A DNA stretch of 64,000 nt. Source: Leuconostoc litchii. Its GTDB lineage: Bacteria; Bacillota; Bacilli; Lactobacillales; Lactobacillaceae. Shown here piece by piece: positions 36,054 through 46,091 of the stretch. The stretch spans positions 777,630-841,629 of the forward strand of contig NZ_SDGY01000001.1 of assembly GCF_008107645.1 (NCBI RefSeq). The letters are read 5' to 3'. The notes beneath the pieces were generated by a model. It was given only the letters and a program-made list of their open reading frames with translations. It had not been told where the DNA came from and ran no database searches. Each line of letters starts with the position of its first letter. Position 1 is the stretch's first letter. The translations under genes were made by a program, and so were the position numbers.

Positions 36054-36666
36054 ATCCTCTAATATTGGCTCGTTCAGCTATTGGTAACAAAACACTACCA
36101 ATTAAACCGACTAAAACAAAGCCCACAATAATTTCAAATATCGCATTGAACGAAACAATACCTATTAGCCAGACCAAAATATTATGCAAAGGTACACCAG
36201 TGAAGTTTGTACGCATTATATTAAAACCCAACCAAGTTAATAATACTACACCGATTGTGTTAATTAACGCAGCTAGTATACCCGAAATACCCAACCCAGT
36301 GAGTCTAATTGCAGTTGATTGATTTCTAAATATCCTATTAAACACATAGCCAACAATCAGTCCAACCAACACACGTGGAATAATAGCAGTCAGCGGGTTT
36401 TGAAACATCAATGACCCAATTGTTCCTTGGTGTGTCCAAGCGTTAACAAATGATAGTACCCCCCACCAACAGCCAACAACTGCGCCATATTTCGGCCCCA
36501 AAATAATACCAGCAATAGCGACCGTAAATTGAATAATGGTTACTGATGCACCTACAATAAATGCACCAAGAGGTAACAACCCAAGCCAAGGTACAAAAAC
36601 TTGAAGAAATACAATAGCTACAAATAACGTGGCTATCATAAAATAACGTGTATTAAAATTAGTCAT
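36052..36666 (-). CDS. ECF transporter S component, paralogue B
   Basis: A 204-residue membrane protein, sister of the gene at 35221, with the same six-helix plan: TLFVAIVFLQVFVPWLGLLP, VTIIQFTVAIAGIILGPKYG, RTNFTGVPLHNILVWLIGIV and the tail IAERANIRG. The two probably arose by tandem duplication around the tRNA gene. Differences cluster in the loops and may reflect a changed substrate. A SD-like GGGGAG lies upstream of ATG 36666. Confidence 0.8.
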   Translation of the reverse strand: MTNFNTRYFMIATLFVAIVFLQVFVPWLGLLPLGAFIVGASVTIIQFTVAIAGIILGPKYGAVVGCWWGVLSFVNAWTHQGTIGSLMFQNPLTAIIPRVLVGLIVGYVFNRIFRNQSTAIRLTGLGISGILAALINTIGVVLLTWLGFNIMRTNFTGVPLHNILVWLIGIVSFNAIFEIIVGFVLVGLIGSVLLPIAERANIRG

Positions 36667-36727
36667 AATTAACTCCCCAAAATTGCGTATGCCCTAAACT
36701 ATATAGGTACAAACATATTTTGTCAAT

Positions 36728-36762
36728 AAAATGCCCCTTACAATAAAAGTAAGAGGCATTTT
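36728..36762 (-). terminator. Terminator of the MacB-type ABC operon
   Basis: AATGCCTCTTAC / GTAAGGGGCATT stem (36730-36760, one G-T pair) followed by TTATTG on the minus strand. Confidence 0.7.
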
Positions 36763-36767
36763 ATTTT

Positions 36768-37433
36768 TTATTCGCTGACTATTGTAAAAGTTCTATTTTT
36801 CAAACTAATTTGGACATCAGCCGCTTGAGCCACATTCGGTTCATGCGTTACCAAAATAACAGTTTTACCTATTTCATGTGCTAATTCTTGAAATATTTTA
36901 ATGACTTCTTGTGTATTTTCTTCATCTAAATTACCTGTCGGTTCATCAGCAATTACTATATTAGCATCAACAGCAAGAGCTCTAGCAATTGCTACCCTTT
37001 GTTGTTGCCCACCCGATAATTGCTGTACATTTTTGTCAGCTAACGTATGATTTATACCGAGTTTTTCTAGCGTATTATAAATGTATTCCTTATCACCAGC
37101 ATGTTTTGATTTAGTCATTGATAATGCGGAAGCAACATTTTGAGCAGCTGTCATATAATTCAGTAAATTGTACGATTGAAAAATAATAGCAACCTTTTGA
37201 TTACGATATTTTGTTAATCCATATTTAGTAATATCTTCCCCATCAAGAGTAATTATTCCTTCCGATGGTGTATCTAGTCCAGCTAAAAAGCTAAGTAATG
37301 TGGTTTTTCCTGAGCCTGATTGTCCTACAATACTGTATAACATTTTAGGTTCAAAAGACATATTGATATGTTCGTATAGTGGTTTTTCTTGAGCATTATA
37401 TTGATGTGTAAGGTCTTTTATCGCTAATGTCAT
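36768..37433 (-). CDS. ABC transporter ATP-binding protein, MacB/LolD type
   Basis: A 221-residue ATPase with Walker A IVGQSGSGKTTLLSFLAGL, Q-loop IFQSYNLLNYMTAAQN, signature [18 protein letters not shown], Walker B IVIADEPTGNLDEE and H-loop VTHEPN. It pairs with the FtsX-like permease upstream (62 bases apart). Such MacB-like modules export antimicrobial peptides, lipoproteins or signals, or act as peptide sensors. GGAGAATCATCC precedes ATG 37433. No two-component system is adjacent. Confidence 0.9.
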   Translation of the reverse strand: MTLAIKDLTHQYNAQEKPLYEHINMSFEPKMLYSIVGQSGSGKTTLLSFLAGLDTPSEGIITLDGEDITKYGLTKYRNQKVAIIFQSYNLLNYMTAAQNVASALSMTKSKHAGDKEYIYNTLEKLGINHTLADKNVQQLSGGQQQRVAIARALAVDANIVIADEPTGNLDEENTQEVIKIFQELAHEIGKTVILVTHEPNVAQAADVQISLKNRTFTIVSE

Positions 37434-37495
37434 GGATGATTCTCCTTATTTATAAAATGATTTTAATTTATCTTACGATGCACTAACACATCTTT

Positions 37496-38965
37496 CTATT
37501 CATTTGACAAAATCTTTTTTGGCTTTAATCGGAAAATAGGTGTTGATCCAGCAACTACTGCCACTGCTATAATGCCTAATCCCAAACCGCCAAGCTCAGC
37601 CATAGACTTTGCACTAATTTTAGCTTTCAATGTATTTATTTGATTACCACTAGCTTTCATACCTGTTTGATTAGTTTGGCCACTACTTGAAGGTCCTCCA
37701 CCATTACCACCAGGCTGTTGACCGCCACCACCAAAACCAGCCCCAGTACTGGTTGTTTGTGTTGAAGTAGTTTGCTGTGAAACTAATTGTTTTCCAACAG
37801 CATTACCTACGAAGTTGCCAGCCACACCAGCAATTACTAGAGAAACAAGCAATACTGCAAATAATTCTGAAAAAAGCTGTAAAATAATTTTAAATTTACT
37901 TTCACCTAATGCCATTAAAACACCAATTTCATGACGACGCTCACGAATCATCAACACTGTGATTAATGCCAAGATAATTGTACCGGCAATACCGACGATC
38001 CAAACAATTTTATTAGCAAAACTTTGTACATTCTTCATTGGTTTCATCAATAAAGCATATGTTTCAGAACTAGAAGTCAAACTGAAGCTACTTGAAATCA
38101 ACTTTTTGGCTGCCTTTGTAAAGGCTTTTTCTTTAGATGAGTCTGTTAGTGTATATACAACACTTGTTACAGAAGAGGTATCACCATTTATCGTCCCCGC
38201 TAACGTATAACTTGAATAAATTGTATTTGATGGGTCACTCATACCAGGTCCACCTTGACTTGATGTTGACGTTTTTGCCTTATAAATACCAACAACTGTC
38301 AAAGTATATGTTTTTGAATCATCATCTGTCGTTTTCACTTTAATTGTGCTACCGACTTTCAGATTGTTACTTGTTGCCAACTCACTTTCTATGACCACGT
38401 TATTAGTATTCTTATCAGAGGCTGTTATGCCACGTCCAGATGTAATTTTATAGCTTTTAGATTTGAAGTTAGATTCTGCAGCTGTAGTTGACACACCACT
38501 AACGGTGATATCGCCACTACTTGTAGATCCGCCAAATCCACCTTGTCCCCCGTTACTTGAAGATGATGTCGTAACTGCAGAAAAACCACTAGCATTAACT
38601 GAAGCACTATTACTGTACTGATAGCCAGCTACGTTATTTAAGGCGGCAATTTTTTCAGCTGTTTTTATTTTTACACTTGGCATTGTAATAGCCGTAGGCG
38701 CTGTATTCGATGAAGAACTACTGCTTGTCGAAGATGAACTACTTTGGCTCTTTCGCATTGAAGCAAAAGCCTTTTCACGATCAGCGCTCAAAGTCACTGT
38801 TGTTCCAGCTGAGTTTTTAGCACTATTTGTTGCTTGAATCGCCGCACTTTGAATAATAATTCCTGCCAACACAAATATCATAATGGCACTCATCACCAAT
38901 GTAATCAAAGCTGTTCGCCCTATCTTCTGTCTCAAATAGAGTACAGCACGCTTGATAAAATCCAT
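37496..38965 (-). CDS. FtsX/MacB-type ABC permease
   Basis: A 489-residue permease: one N-terminal helix (about 17-40), a large extracellular MacB-PCD-like domain (about 42-300) rich in Ser/Thr/Gly (STSSSSSSNTAP, SNGGQGGFGGSTSS), then three helices (about 320-345, 370-395, 460-480) with the FtsX motif IRERRHEIGVLMALGESKFK. A second Gly/Gln/Ser-rich loop (GAGFGGGGQQPGGNGGGPSS) precedes the last helix. First gene of a two-gene operon. AAGGAG lies upstream of ATG 38965. The low-complexity insertions are unusual and may be species-specific. Confidence 0.88.
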   Translation of the reverse strand: MDFIKRAVLYLRQKIGRTALITLVMSAIMIFVLAGIIIQSAAIQATNSAKNSAGTTVTLSADREKAFASMRKSQSSSSSTSSSSSSNTAPTAITMPSVKIKTAEKIAALNNVAGYQYSNSASVNASGFSAVTTSSSSNGGQGGFGGSTSSGDITVSGVSTTAAESNFKSKSYKITSGRGITASDKNTNNVVIESELATSNNLKVGSTIKVKTTDDDSKTYTLTVVGIYKAKTSTSSQGGPGMSDPSNTIYSSYTLAGTINGDTSSVTSVVYTLTDSSKEKAFTKAAKKLISSSFSLTSSSETYALLMKPMKNVQSFANKIVWIVGIAGTIILALITVLMIRERRHEIGVLMALGESKFKIILQLFSELFAVLLVSLVIAGVAGNFVGNAVGKQLVSQQTTSTQTTSTGAGFGGGGQQPGGNGGGPSSSGQTNQTGMKASGNQINTLKAKISAKSMAELGGLGLGIIAVAVVAGSTPIFRLKPKKILSNE

Positions 38966-39135
38966 AATAATGGCTCCTTAACATTTCTTAATATCGATAA
39001 TTTATCATCTTTAAATTAAATTCATATCAATTAAACGAAAATTAAAATCTGCAAATAGCTCTTTTATTGGTAAAAAACGGCTTTTATTGTATAATTTAAA
39101 CAAGAATAATTTTAAAGAATTGAGGATGGGACTTA

Positions 39136-39516
39136 ATGTTATCAGAATTCAAAACTTTTATCATGCGTGGTAATGTACTTGACTTGGCTGTGGGTGTTAT
39201 TATTGGTGGTGCTTTTACAGGGTTAGTTAAATCATTAACAACAAACTTAATTGGTCCAATCATCGCTTTTGCAACAGGCGGTACTTCAGATTTGACGAAA
39301 CTACAATTAGTTATTACAAAAACTTTGACATTCAAATATGGTGCATTTTTGAATGATGTGATTAATTTTCTGATTACAGCTTTTGTTGTCTTCTTGATTA
39401 TCAAGTTCATTAATCGCTTATTCAAATCGAATAAGAAAGAGGAAGCTAAGGCTAATCCTGAATTAGAAATTCTAACAGAAATTCGAGACTTGTTAGATGC
39501 TGAGAAAAAAGCTTAG
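39136..39516 (+). CDS. mscL: Large-conductance mechanosensitive channel MscL
   Basis: A 126-residue channel subunit: N-terminal amphipathic helix [20 protein letters not shown], pore helix [20 protein letters not shown], an extracellular loop, second helix (about 75-97) and a charged C-terminal helix. It opens under hypo-osmotic shock to release solutes. GAGGATGGGA precedes the ATG. It ends at a bidirectional terminator shared with the kinase gene. Confidence 0.95.
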   Translation: MLSEFKTFIMRGNVLDLAVGVIIGGAFTGLVKSLTTNLIGPIIAFATGGTSDLTKLQLVITKTLTFKYGAFLNDVINFLITAFVVFLIIKFINRLFKSNKKEEAKANPELEILTEIRDLLDAEKKA

Positions 39517-39523
39517 TCAATAA

Positions 39524-39556
39524 AAAAAGAAGTTCAAATTTGAACTTCTTTTTTTA
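39524..39556. terminator. Bidirectional terminator between mscL and the kinase
   Basis: AAAGAAGTTCAAA / TTTGAACTTCTTT hairpin (39527-39552) with flanking A and T runs. Confidence 0.9.
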
Positions 39557-40189
39557 TTGACGAATAACTTTTAAGGCATCATCAATTTGATCTAGAATAA
39601 TTTTTTGGTTTTCTTCTTCTTCTAGATCATATTTTTGTAAATCTATTTTAATTTTAGGTGAAGCGTCGTAGGCATCAAACCAATCACGATATGCTGCCCA
39701 CATTTTATAATAGTACTCGCGTAAACCATCATTATCATCAAATTGTTCGTAATCACGGCCACGCTTTTTAATACGGTACAAAATTGTCTCAAAATCTGTT
39801 TCCGCATACACCATTAAGTCTGGTGCTTTTTTAGGCAACTTTTGTAACTCTGCCATCATATTGCTTAACAAGCTAGTATAAACATCCATTTCTGCATCGG
39901 AAATATTACCATCTTTATGATTTTCTTCTGTAAATAACGCATCCTCATAAATGGAACGATCAAGTACATTGTTGTCATCCGCCAAAGCTTGCTTAATCAT
40001 ATCAAAGCGACGGTTCAGAAAATAGATTTGCAATAAAAATCCATACTGCTTGGGATCAGAATAATAAAGTGGTAAAACTGGATTATCCCCCACTGGTTCA
40101 TAAAATGCTTTTGTGTCCATATGTTCTGCAATCAAACTTGTTAGTGTTGTTTTACCAACGCCAATCATACCCGCAGTAATAATCACCAT
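39554..40189 (-). CDS. Deoxynucleoside kinase (dAK/dGK family)
   Basis: A 211-residue kinase that phosphorylates deoxynucleosides for salvage. P-loop ITAGMIGVGKTTLTSLIA, the substrate region ALADDNNVLDRSIYEDALFT with the DRS motif, and the lid IKKRGRDYEQFDD are present. In lactic acid bacteria such proteins are deoxyadenosine or deoxyguanosine kinases; the exact base preference cannot be read from sequence. AGAAGGTTG precedes ATG 40189. Confidence 0.9.
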   Translation of the reverse strand: MVIITAGMIGVGKTTLTSLIAEHMDTKAFYEPVGDNPVLPLYYSDPKQYGFLLQIYFLNRRFDMIKQALADDNNVLDRSIYEDALFTEENHKDGNISDAEMDVYTSLLSNMMAELQKLPKKAPDLMVYAETDFETILYRIKKRGRDYEQFDDNDGLREYYYKMWAAYRDWFDAYDASPKIKIDLQKYDLEEEENQKIILDQIDDALKVIRQ

Positions 40190-40377
40190 GACAACCTTCT
40201 TCCTGATTTTTCATTATTTTCGCTAAAAAATTAATTCAAGCGGTCGCTGATAAGCGATTTTTGTCATATTATTTGTTTCTTTTTATACAAACAAAAAGTA
40301 TTTTTTAGACAATATTTATTATATCAAATGCCCCCTTTAAAATAAATATACCTCACCCAACAGATGGCATAGAGAAA

Positions 40378-40404
40378 ATAAAAACAACCCTAACGGTTGT
40401 TTTT
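40378..40404 (-). terminator. Terminator of ruvA
   Basis: AAACAACC / GGTTGTTT stem (40382-40402) overlapping the ruvA stop region, followed by TTTTATTTTC on the minus strand. Confidence 0.75.
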
Positions 40405-40993
40405 ATTTTACTAATAATTTTAAAGCAGAGCGAATATAGCCATCTGTTGTATTATGTTCTCTGTTAATTTGCTTTGAAACTGCTCTAACATCTTTAACTG
40501 TGTAGCCCAAAGCAATTAACGCTTCTAGCGCATCTTCCAGTTCCTGAGAATGATTTGAATCACGCTTGGTTTGTGGTGTAGCACCAGTATCTACTAAATC
40601 ATCTAGTTTTCCTTTTAAATCTAAAACAATTTGCTGAGCTGTTTTCTTCCCCACACCTGGAAATTGCATCAGATACGATACGTTATCTTCTGAAACTGCG
40701 TCAATCAAGCCTGCCGCATCACCATTAGCTAGAATAGCTAATGCACTTTTAGGCCCTATTCCTGAAACATTGAGCAATTTGTTAAACAAAGCCTTTTCAT
40801 CAGCATCAATGAAACCATATAAGCTTATATCATTCTCACGAACAATTTGTTGTACATACACATGAGACTCAACATTTTCTTCAAAGCGATAAGGGTTGGC
40901 ACTATATAAGCGATAGCCCACGCCACTGCGGGACGCGATTACGATATATGACGGCGTAATATTCGTAATTAACCCATTAATATATTCATACAT
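40403..40993 (-). CDS. ruvA: Holliday junction helicase subunit RuvA
   Basis: A 196-residue DNA-binding protein that targets RuvB to Holliday junctions. Domain I starts MYEYINGLITNITPSYIVIA, domain II has the helix-hairpin-helix motifs LLNVSGIGPKSALAI and LMQFPGVGKKTAQQIVLDLK, and domain III ends YTVKDVRAVSKQINREHNTT. Complete. It is separated from ruvB by three genes, whereas many Firmicutes keep ruvA-ruvB adjacent. Confidence 0.95.
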   Translation of the reverse strand: MYEYINGLITNITPSYIVIASRSGVGYRLYSANPYRFEENVESHVYVQQIVRENDISLYGFIDADEKALFNKLLNVSGIGPKSALAILANGDAAGLIDAVSEDNVSYLMQFPGVGKKTAQQIVLDLKGKLDDLVDTGATPQTKRDSNHSQELEDALEALIALGYTVKDVRAVSKQINREHNTTDGYIRSALKLLVK

Positions 40994-41069
40994 TGATACG
41001 ACAACTCTCTTTCAAATAGTTTCTTTTAGTTTAGCATAAAATAAATATTCAAACATTTACAAGTTTGCT

Positions 41070-42188
41070 TTAATTTAAACTAAAACTGTTAGCGTCTGTT
41101 GTAATTTCGTCTACGCCTAAGCCGATATAGTAAGGAAACTCATTTGGCGATATTGTCCAAACATTTAAACGACGTTTTTGTTGTTTAAGTGTTTGAATTG
41201 TTTGTAGCGTCAACTTTTTTCCATTAATATCTAAACCGGCTTTTGGCCCTAATTCGTTCAATGTTTTCACTAAATCAGTTGCTTCACTGGAGGAATCCCA
41301 TAGTAATTCCAGAGATATATTTTTGTCTAATGCGTATATATGCTTTAATACATCTGCTTGTAAGCTAATTATCGTTGATTGTTTATACAAATGCTGACTT
41401 TTTATTGTTGTCATTAAGCTTTGAACATCACTATCACTCATTTGATCTGCTGGTTGTTTAATCTCAATAATTGGACGCAGTTGATTATAAGACATTTCTG
41501 CTAAATATTCTTTTAAAGTTGGTAAAGTCAACAATTTATATTTCTCAACATTAACACCTGAATCAATATGATATTGTTTAATTTGAGCTAATGTTAAATC
41601 TTTAATAGCACCTTGACCATTAGTCATGCGATCAATTGTGCCATCATGACTTACAACCCATTGCTTATCTTTTGTCAACCAAATATCAGTTTCTGCACCA
41701 TAGCTTCCTTTCGCAAGCTGAAATGCAGGTAATGAGTTTTCAGGAGCAAGGTTAGAAGCCCCTCTGTGAGCGATTAGCTTCGTTTGAAATTTGCCATCTA
41801 CTAGATACTGTACACTGCCATCGTGAGAAAAATAGTACGTCTTTTGACCAACTGTTTTTAATTGATTTTTTACAGCTAATTTCGTAGCCGAATCAAAATA
41901 ATATGTTTTTGAACCTACTTTTTTCAAACCACTTTGGCGTTGTCCATTTTTAAAATAGTACTTCTCAGTTCCGTCAGACAAATAACCATTGGCTTCCTCC
42001 GCCATCTTATAATATTTGCCATCTATGTAACCTGAATGTGGTGTTAGTCCCACAGAATCATTGTCAATTTGATTTAACACAACTTTTTCTAACATGGTTG
42101 GTGGTTCCACCATACCAGATTCTGAATTGACCACTGTAGCGTAAAGCAATCCCAACAAAATGGTACATAGACATAAAATATACTTCAT
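41070..42188 (-). CDS. Secreted glycerophosphodiester phosphodiesterase with N-terminal glucan-binding repeats
   Basis: A 372-residue exported enzyme. Signal peptide residues about 1-22. Residues about 55-135 hold three to four aromatic repeats (KYYFKNGQRQSGLKKVGSKT, KTYYFSHDGSVQYLVDGKF) of the YG/cell-wall-binding type found in dextransucrases. The GDPD domain (about 138-370) has LIAHRGASNLAPENSLPAF, the ETDIWLTKDKQWVVSHDGTI motif and a late IEIKQP glutamate. It hydrolyses glycerophosphodiesters, possibly lipoteichoic acid or phospholipid products. The repeats should bind alpha-glucan or the wall, an uncommon fusion. GGGGGGA precedes the ATG. Confidence 0.9.
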   Translation of the reverse strand: MKYILCLCTILLGLLYATVVNSESGMVEPPTMLEKVVLNQIDNDSVGLTPHSGYIDGKYYKMAEEANGYLSDGTEKYYFKNGQRQSGLKKVGSKTYYFDSATKLAVKNQLKTVGQKTYYFSHDGSVQYLVDGKFQTKLIAHRGASNLAPENSLPAFQLAKGSYGAETDIWLTKDKQWVVSHDGTIDRMTNGQGAIKDLTLAQIKQYHIDSGVNVEKYKLLTLPTLKEYLAEMSYNQLRPIIEIKQPADQMSDSDVQSLMTTIKSQHLYKQSTIISLQADVLKHIYALDKNISLELLWDSSSEATDLVKTLNELGPKAGLDINGKKLTLQTIQTLKQQKRRLNVWTISPNEFPYYIGLGVDEITTDANSFSLN

Positions 42189-42235
42189 ATTCCCCCCTGT
42201 GATTCATTCCCACAATAATTTATTCAATAAACAAA

Positions 42236-42272
42236 TAAAAAATACGTCTGCTAATCAGATGTATTTTTTAAT
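42236..42272 (-). terminator. Terminator of queA
   Basis: AATACGTCTG / CAGATGTATT stem (42241-42265) with CTAAT loop and flanking A/T runs. It separates the ruvB operon from the GDPD gene. Confidence 0.82.
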
Positions 42273-42281
42273 TTTGTCTGT

Positions 42282-43343
42282 TTATTTATGAATAAACATC
42301 GCATCTCCAAAACTAAAGAAACGATACTTAGCATCCACTGCATGTTTATAGGCGTGAAGTATGTTGTCACGACCAGTAAAGGCTGCAACTAACATAACTA
42401 ATGTTGACTTGGGTAAGTGAAAATTAGTGATAAAAGCATCAACAACTGTCCATTTATAGCCTGGCTTAATAAAAATATCAGTCCAGCCAGAATCCGCTTG
42501 TAGCATACTGTTATATTTTGTGCCAATTGTTTCTAAAGTGCGAATAGATGTTGTTCCTGTTGCAACAATTCGTCCCCCTTGTTTTTTAACTAAATTCAAA
42601 TCATCTGCAGCCTCTTGGCTTAATTGATAAAATTCAGAATGCATTTTATGATCTTCTATGTTTTCTTCATCTACAGGTCGAAATGTACCTAACCCAACAT
42701 GAAGTGTTAATTCTACTGTCTTAATACCCTTAGCGCGAACTTTGTCTAATAGCTCAGGCGTCCAATGTAATCCGGCCGTTGGCGCTGCTGCTGAACCATC
42801 AATCTTGGAGTAAACCGTTTGATAACGTTCCTGATCATCAAGCTTTTCTTTAATATATGGTGGTAAAGGCATCTCACCCAATTGATCCAGTAATTCCATA
42901 AAAATGCCATTGTAATGAAACTCAATGTAACGGCCACCATGCTCTAGTTCTCCAACAACTGTAGCAGTCATAATGGGATTATCAAGGTCGTCTCCGAAAA
43001 CGATGGTTGACCCAACAGGAGATTTTTTAGCTGGCTTCACTAACGTTTCCCAAACATCCCCATGATCTTGTCGGAGTAACAAAACTTCAGCATGTCCGCC
43101 TGTTTCTGGACGTGCACCATGTAGACGTGCCGGTAAAACACGTGAGTTATTCATTACCAAAGCATCGCCTGGTTTCAAATATGTTAATATATCGTAAAAA
43201 TGCTTATCTTCATATTCACCAGTTACAGCATCTAATGCTAATAGTCGTGAAGAATCTCGTTGTTTTAATGGTGTTTGTGCAATCAATTCTTCCGGTAAAT
43301 CGTAATCAAAATCTGATAATGTATATTTCTTTTCTTCTGCCAT
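42282..43343 (-). CDS. queA: tRNA preQ1(34) S-adenosylmethionine ribosyltransferase-isomerase
   Basis: A 353-residue enzyme that transfers ribosyl from SAM to preQ1 in tRNA to make epoxyqueuosine. Signatures: [59 protein letters not shown] and [22 protein letters not shown] 43343 ([20 protein letters not shown]) fits the family; the frame continues 28 codons upstream without support. AAAGGG is upstream, 21 bases before the ATG. It follows the metallophosphoesterase gene and ruvB. Confidence 0.94.
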   Translation of the reverse strand: MAEEKKYTLSDFDYDLPEELIAQTPLKQRDSSRLLALDAVTGEYEDKHFYDILTYLKPGDALVMNNSRVLPARLHGARPETGGHAEVLLLRQDHGDVWETLVKPAKKSPVGSTIVFGDDLDNPIMTATVVGELEHGGRYIEFHYNGIFMELLDQLGEMPLPPYIKEKLDDQERYQTVYSKIDGSAAAPTAGLHWTPELLDKVRAKGIKTVELTLHVGLGTFRPVDEENIEDHKMHSEFYQLSQEAADDLNLVKKQGGRIVATGTTSIRTLETIGTKYNSMLQADSGWTDIFIKPGYKWTVVDAFITNFHLPKSTLVMLVAAFTGRDNILHAYKHAVDAKYRFFSFGDAMFIHK

Positions 43344-43436
43344 GGTTATATCGAATCCCTTTAAAAATAATCTAAACTCCATTGTAACATACTTGTTCAC
43401 AAAGGAAAAAACAGCTGATAGCCGCACTTATAAAAG

Positions 43437-44294
43437 TTATAAATGTCCAGTATTACCGCTCAAGCCTGTTTCTTTTTCAAATTCAAATCCAGTTTGTGAT
43501 ACTTTTTCTAGTTCATCAGCAGACAAAATCTTATTTTCATTTGGAATATGGAATTTATCCAGAACGGAACTATAGTCCAAATCGTGTTTATTCAAATATT
43601 CAACTAACAAAGCTAACTCATGTCGCTGTGTAGCGGTTGGTTTATTAATCGTGATGTTTTCATCAAACGATCGCTCAATTGAACGGTCAAAACGTTTATT
43701 ATTCGACTCAATAGTATATTCACTTTGAATCTTATCTAATCTTTTTTTCAGTTCTATATGCAATTCTTCAAAAGAAATTGGTTGACCAAACCGACGCTGT
43801 TGCATCAAAAATGAATCGAGTGACAAATTCACCATACCCGCTTGTTTATATTCTGCTTCATGAATATGACCATGAATTGATAAAATAGGATACGGTAAAT
43901 CAATTGCATAGTGACTTAGCCAAACATTGATGCCATCAATTTTCATTGCTTTGGCCGTCTCGATGTACTCAATAATATTTGTTTCAGGAGCCTTTAATGC
44001 TGCTTTAAGTTGATCTGAATGATCATGATTTCCTTTAAAAAAAACTTTTTTTCCATGTAACCGACTAATTTGGGCCACAAATTCTTGCTTTTTACGAAAC
44101 ATACCCAAATCACCAAGAAAATAAACAGTATCCTCGTTAGTTACTGTTTCATTCCAAGTCTTTTCCATATATGTATCCATATTTTCAAGTGTTGGCTCAA
44201 TGTTCATCGCGCGTAATGACGCTGTTCGCGACTTGTCAAAATACAAAATCTTCTCATGATGAAAATGTGTGTCTGAAATAATAAAATTTGTCAT
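43437..44294 (-). CDS. Calcineurin-like metallophosphoesterase
   Basis: A 285-residue phosphoesterase. Metal ligands: [36 protein letters not shown] and [11 protein letters not shown]. These are complete and in order. The C-terminal third (about 200-285) is helical and charged. The substrate is unknown; homologues include phage- or plasmid-type phosphoesterases. ATG 44294 overlaps the ruvB stop by four bases (ATGA), so it is translated with ruvB, which is not a typical ruvB neighbour. Confidence 0.88.
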   Translation of the reverse strand: MTNFIISDTHFHHEKILYFDKSRTASLRAMNIEPTLENMDTYMEKTWNETVTNEDTVYFLGDLGMFRKKQEFVAQISRLHGKKVFFKGNHDHSDQLKAALKAPETNIIEYIETAKAMKIDGINVWLSHYAIDLPYPILSIHGHIHEAEYKQAGMVNLSLDSFLMQQRRFGQPISFEELHIELKKRLDKIQSEYTIESNNKRFDRSIERSFDENITINKPTATQRHELALLVEYLNKHDLDYSSVLDKFHIPNENKILSADELEKVSQTGFEFEKETGLSGNTGHL

Positions 44295-45346
44295 AATTCC
44301 CTTTGATAGGCGTGTCCTAAATGATTATAGCCAGATTCCGTTACTACACGACCACGTGGTGTTCGCTGTAAAAACCCTATTTGCAATAAATAAGGTTCCA
44401 CCATAGCCTCTATTGTTTCTGCCTCTTCACCAATATTAGCAGCGATCGTATTTAAACCAACCGGACCACCTTTGTAGTACTCAATCATTGTCTCCAGTAG
44501 CTTATGATCTGTTTCGTCAAGCCCTTTGTTATCAACACGCAACTTATCTAATCCTATGGTTACAATACTTTTATCAATCGCTTCCTTGCCTTGTACTTGA
44601 GCAAAATCACGTACTCTTTTTAATAATCGATTGGCAATTCGTGGCGTGCCACGAGAGCGTAATGATATTTCATATGCACCCGCTGGCTTTATAGGTGCTT
44701 TAAAGATATCAGCAGTGCGCACAACAATTTGTTGCAACTCTTCAGGTGTATAATATTGCAATGAATTAATAATACCAAAACGATCACGAAGTGGTTTTGA
44801 TAGCATTCCAGGTCTAGTCGTTGCACCAATTAAAGTAAACGGTGGTAGTGGGAAATGCACTGGACGTGCAGTCGGACCTTGTCCCACCATAATATCAACA
44901 AAGTAATCTTCCATTGCGGAGTACATGATTTCTTCAATATTAGTTGGCACGCGATGTATTTCATCAATGAACAAAATATCTCCTGGTTCTAATTCATTCA
45001 ATAATGCCACTAAATCGCCTGGCTTTTCAATTGCTGGTCCTGAGGTTGTCTTAATATTAACATTCATTTCATTAGCAATAATCATTGCCAGAGTTGTCTT
45101 ACCCAGTCCCGGTGGTCCAAAAAGCAACACATGATCTAACGCTTCTTCACGCTGTTTGGCAGCTGAAATATAAACAGCTAACTCTTCTTTTAGCGCTTCT
45201 TGTCCGATGTACTCACGTAAAAATTGCGGACGTAATGATAATTCATTATGTTGCTCTTCTGAATTTGCTACTGCATCTCGTAATAACTGATCTGTATCTG
45301 AATCTTCTTCATACCATTGATTAAATTGTGTTTTGTCTTCTGTCAT
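44291..45346 (-). CDS. ruvB: Holliday junction branch migration ATPase RuvB
   Basis: A 351-residue AAA+ motor. Walker [18 protein letters not shown], Walker [19 protein letters not shown], sensor 1 [18 protein letters not shown] and the C-terminal winged helix [16 protein letters not shown] are present. It drives branch migration with RuvA; RecU at 7577 is the resolvase. The upstream leader of about 100 bases has a TATAAT near 45458. First gene of an operon with the phosphoesterase and queA. Confidence 0.96.
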   Translation of the reverse strand: MTEDKTQFNQWYEEDSDTDQLLRDAVANSEEQHNELSLRPQFLREYIGQEALKEELAVYISAAKQREEALDHVLLFGPPGLGKTTLAMIIANEMNVNIKTTSGPAIEKPGDLVALLNELEPGDILFIDEIHRVPTNIEEIMYSAMEDYFVDIMVGQGPTARPVHFPLPPFTLIGATTRPGMLSKPLRDRFGIINSLQYYTPEELQQIVVRTADIFKAPIKPAGAYEISLRSRGTPRIANRLLKRVRDFAQVQGKEAIDKSIVTIGLDKLRVDNKGLDETDHKLLETMIEYYKGGPVGLNTIAANIGEEAETIEAMVEPYLLQIGFLQRTPRGRVVTESGYNHLGHAYQREL

Positions 45347-45514
45347 CGTTTATCCTATATTGTCACGTTCGACCTTACTCTCGAGTTGTTACGCTAATAA
45401 CCGCCTCTGAAAAATATTTGACGTAATAAAAACCCCTTAAGCTTATAAATAAATTATAACAAAGGAGTTTCTATATTTTAGTGTATTTTGCGCATTCGAA
45501 TTAATGAATAATTT

Positions 45515-46051
45515 TTATCGCGCTACTTTTACTGTTAAATCAGGGATAACTTCGTGTTGTCGACTATAAAATGTCACAATATATTGCTCAGCTGTCACTT
45601 CTAAAATAGCATATGTGCCACCAATATTAGCATGCGGTCCTTTAGGTAAAGTGGTTGAGCCTGGGTTAATAAATAATTTATGATCAAACACCACAGCGCC
45701 TTCTTTGTGTGTATGTCCGAACAAAACAACATCTGCATGCGCATCATTAGCTTCTTCATTCATTAATTTTAGGTTAGCCCATTGCAAAATTGCTGTTGCA
45801 TTATAAAGATGTCCGTGTGTTTGGAAAAACGTCACATTATCAATAACAGTTGATCGTGCCTCAGCAAAATCAATGTCATTATCCATGTTGCCAATAACTG
45901 TCGAAACACCAGCAAATACATCGTCAGTAGCACTCAATTCAGAGTCCCCATTGTAAAAAATGCCTTCTACCTGACCATGCCACTTATTCAAAGTATCTAC
46001 TAATATTTTTCGATCACCGTGTATATCTGAAATAATTAAAAATTTAGCCAT
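45515..46051 (-). CDS. YfcE/MJ0936-type metallophosphoesterase
   Basis: A 178-residue phosphodiesterase: AKFLIISDIHGDRKILVDTL, FYNGDSELSATDD, STVIGNMDNDIDFAEARS, FQTHGHLYN and VLFGHTHKEGAV complete the two-metal site. Family members hydrolyse phosphodiester model substrates; the natural one is unclear. I take ATG 46051. The Shine-Dalgarno is poor (an upstream TTG 18 bases away is possible), so translation may be coupled to rdgB, which ends 41 bases before it. Third gene of the murI-rdgB cluster. Confidence 0.85.
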   Translation of the reverse strand: MAKFLIISDIHGDRKILVDTLNKWHGQVEGIFYNGDSELSATDDVFAGVSTVIGNMDNDIDFAEARSTVIDNVTFFQTHGHLYNATAILQWANLKLMNEEANDAHADVVLFGHTHKEGAVVFDHKLFINPGSTTLPKGPHANIGGTYAILEVTAEQYIVTFYSRQHEVIPDLTVKVAR

Positions 46052-46091
46052 TATTTGTTTTGACTGCAATGACTCATCAAGTCATTGATAG

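Noticed and set aside
45347-45514. LexA-type SOS box upstream of ruvB
   Set aside because: Only a half site (CGAAC) near 45366 is present; no inverted partner at the right distance.
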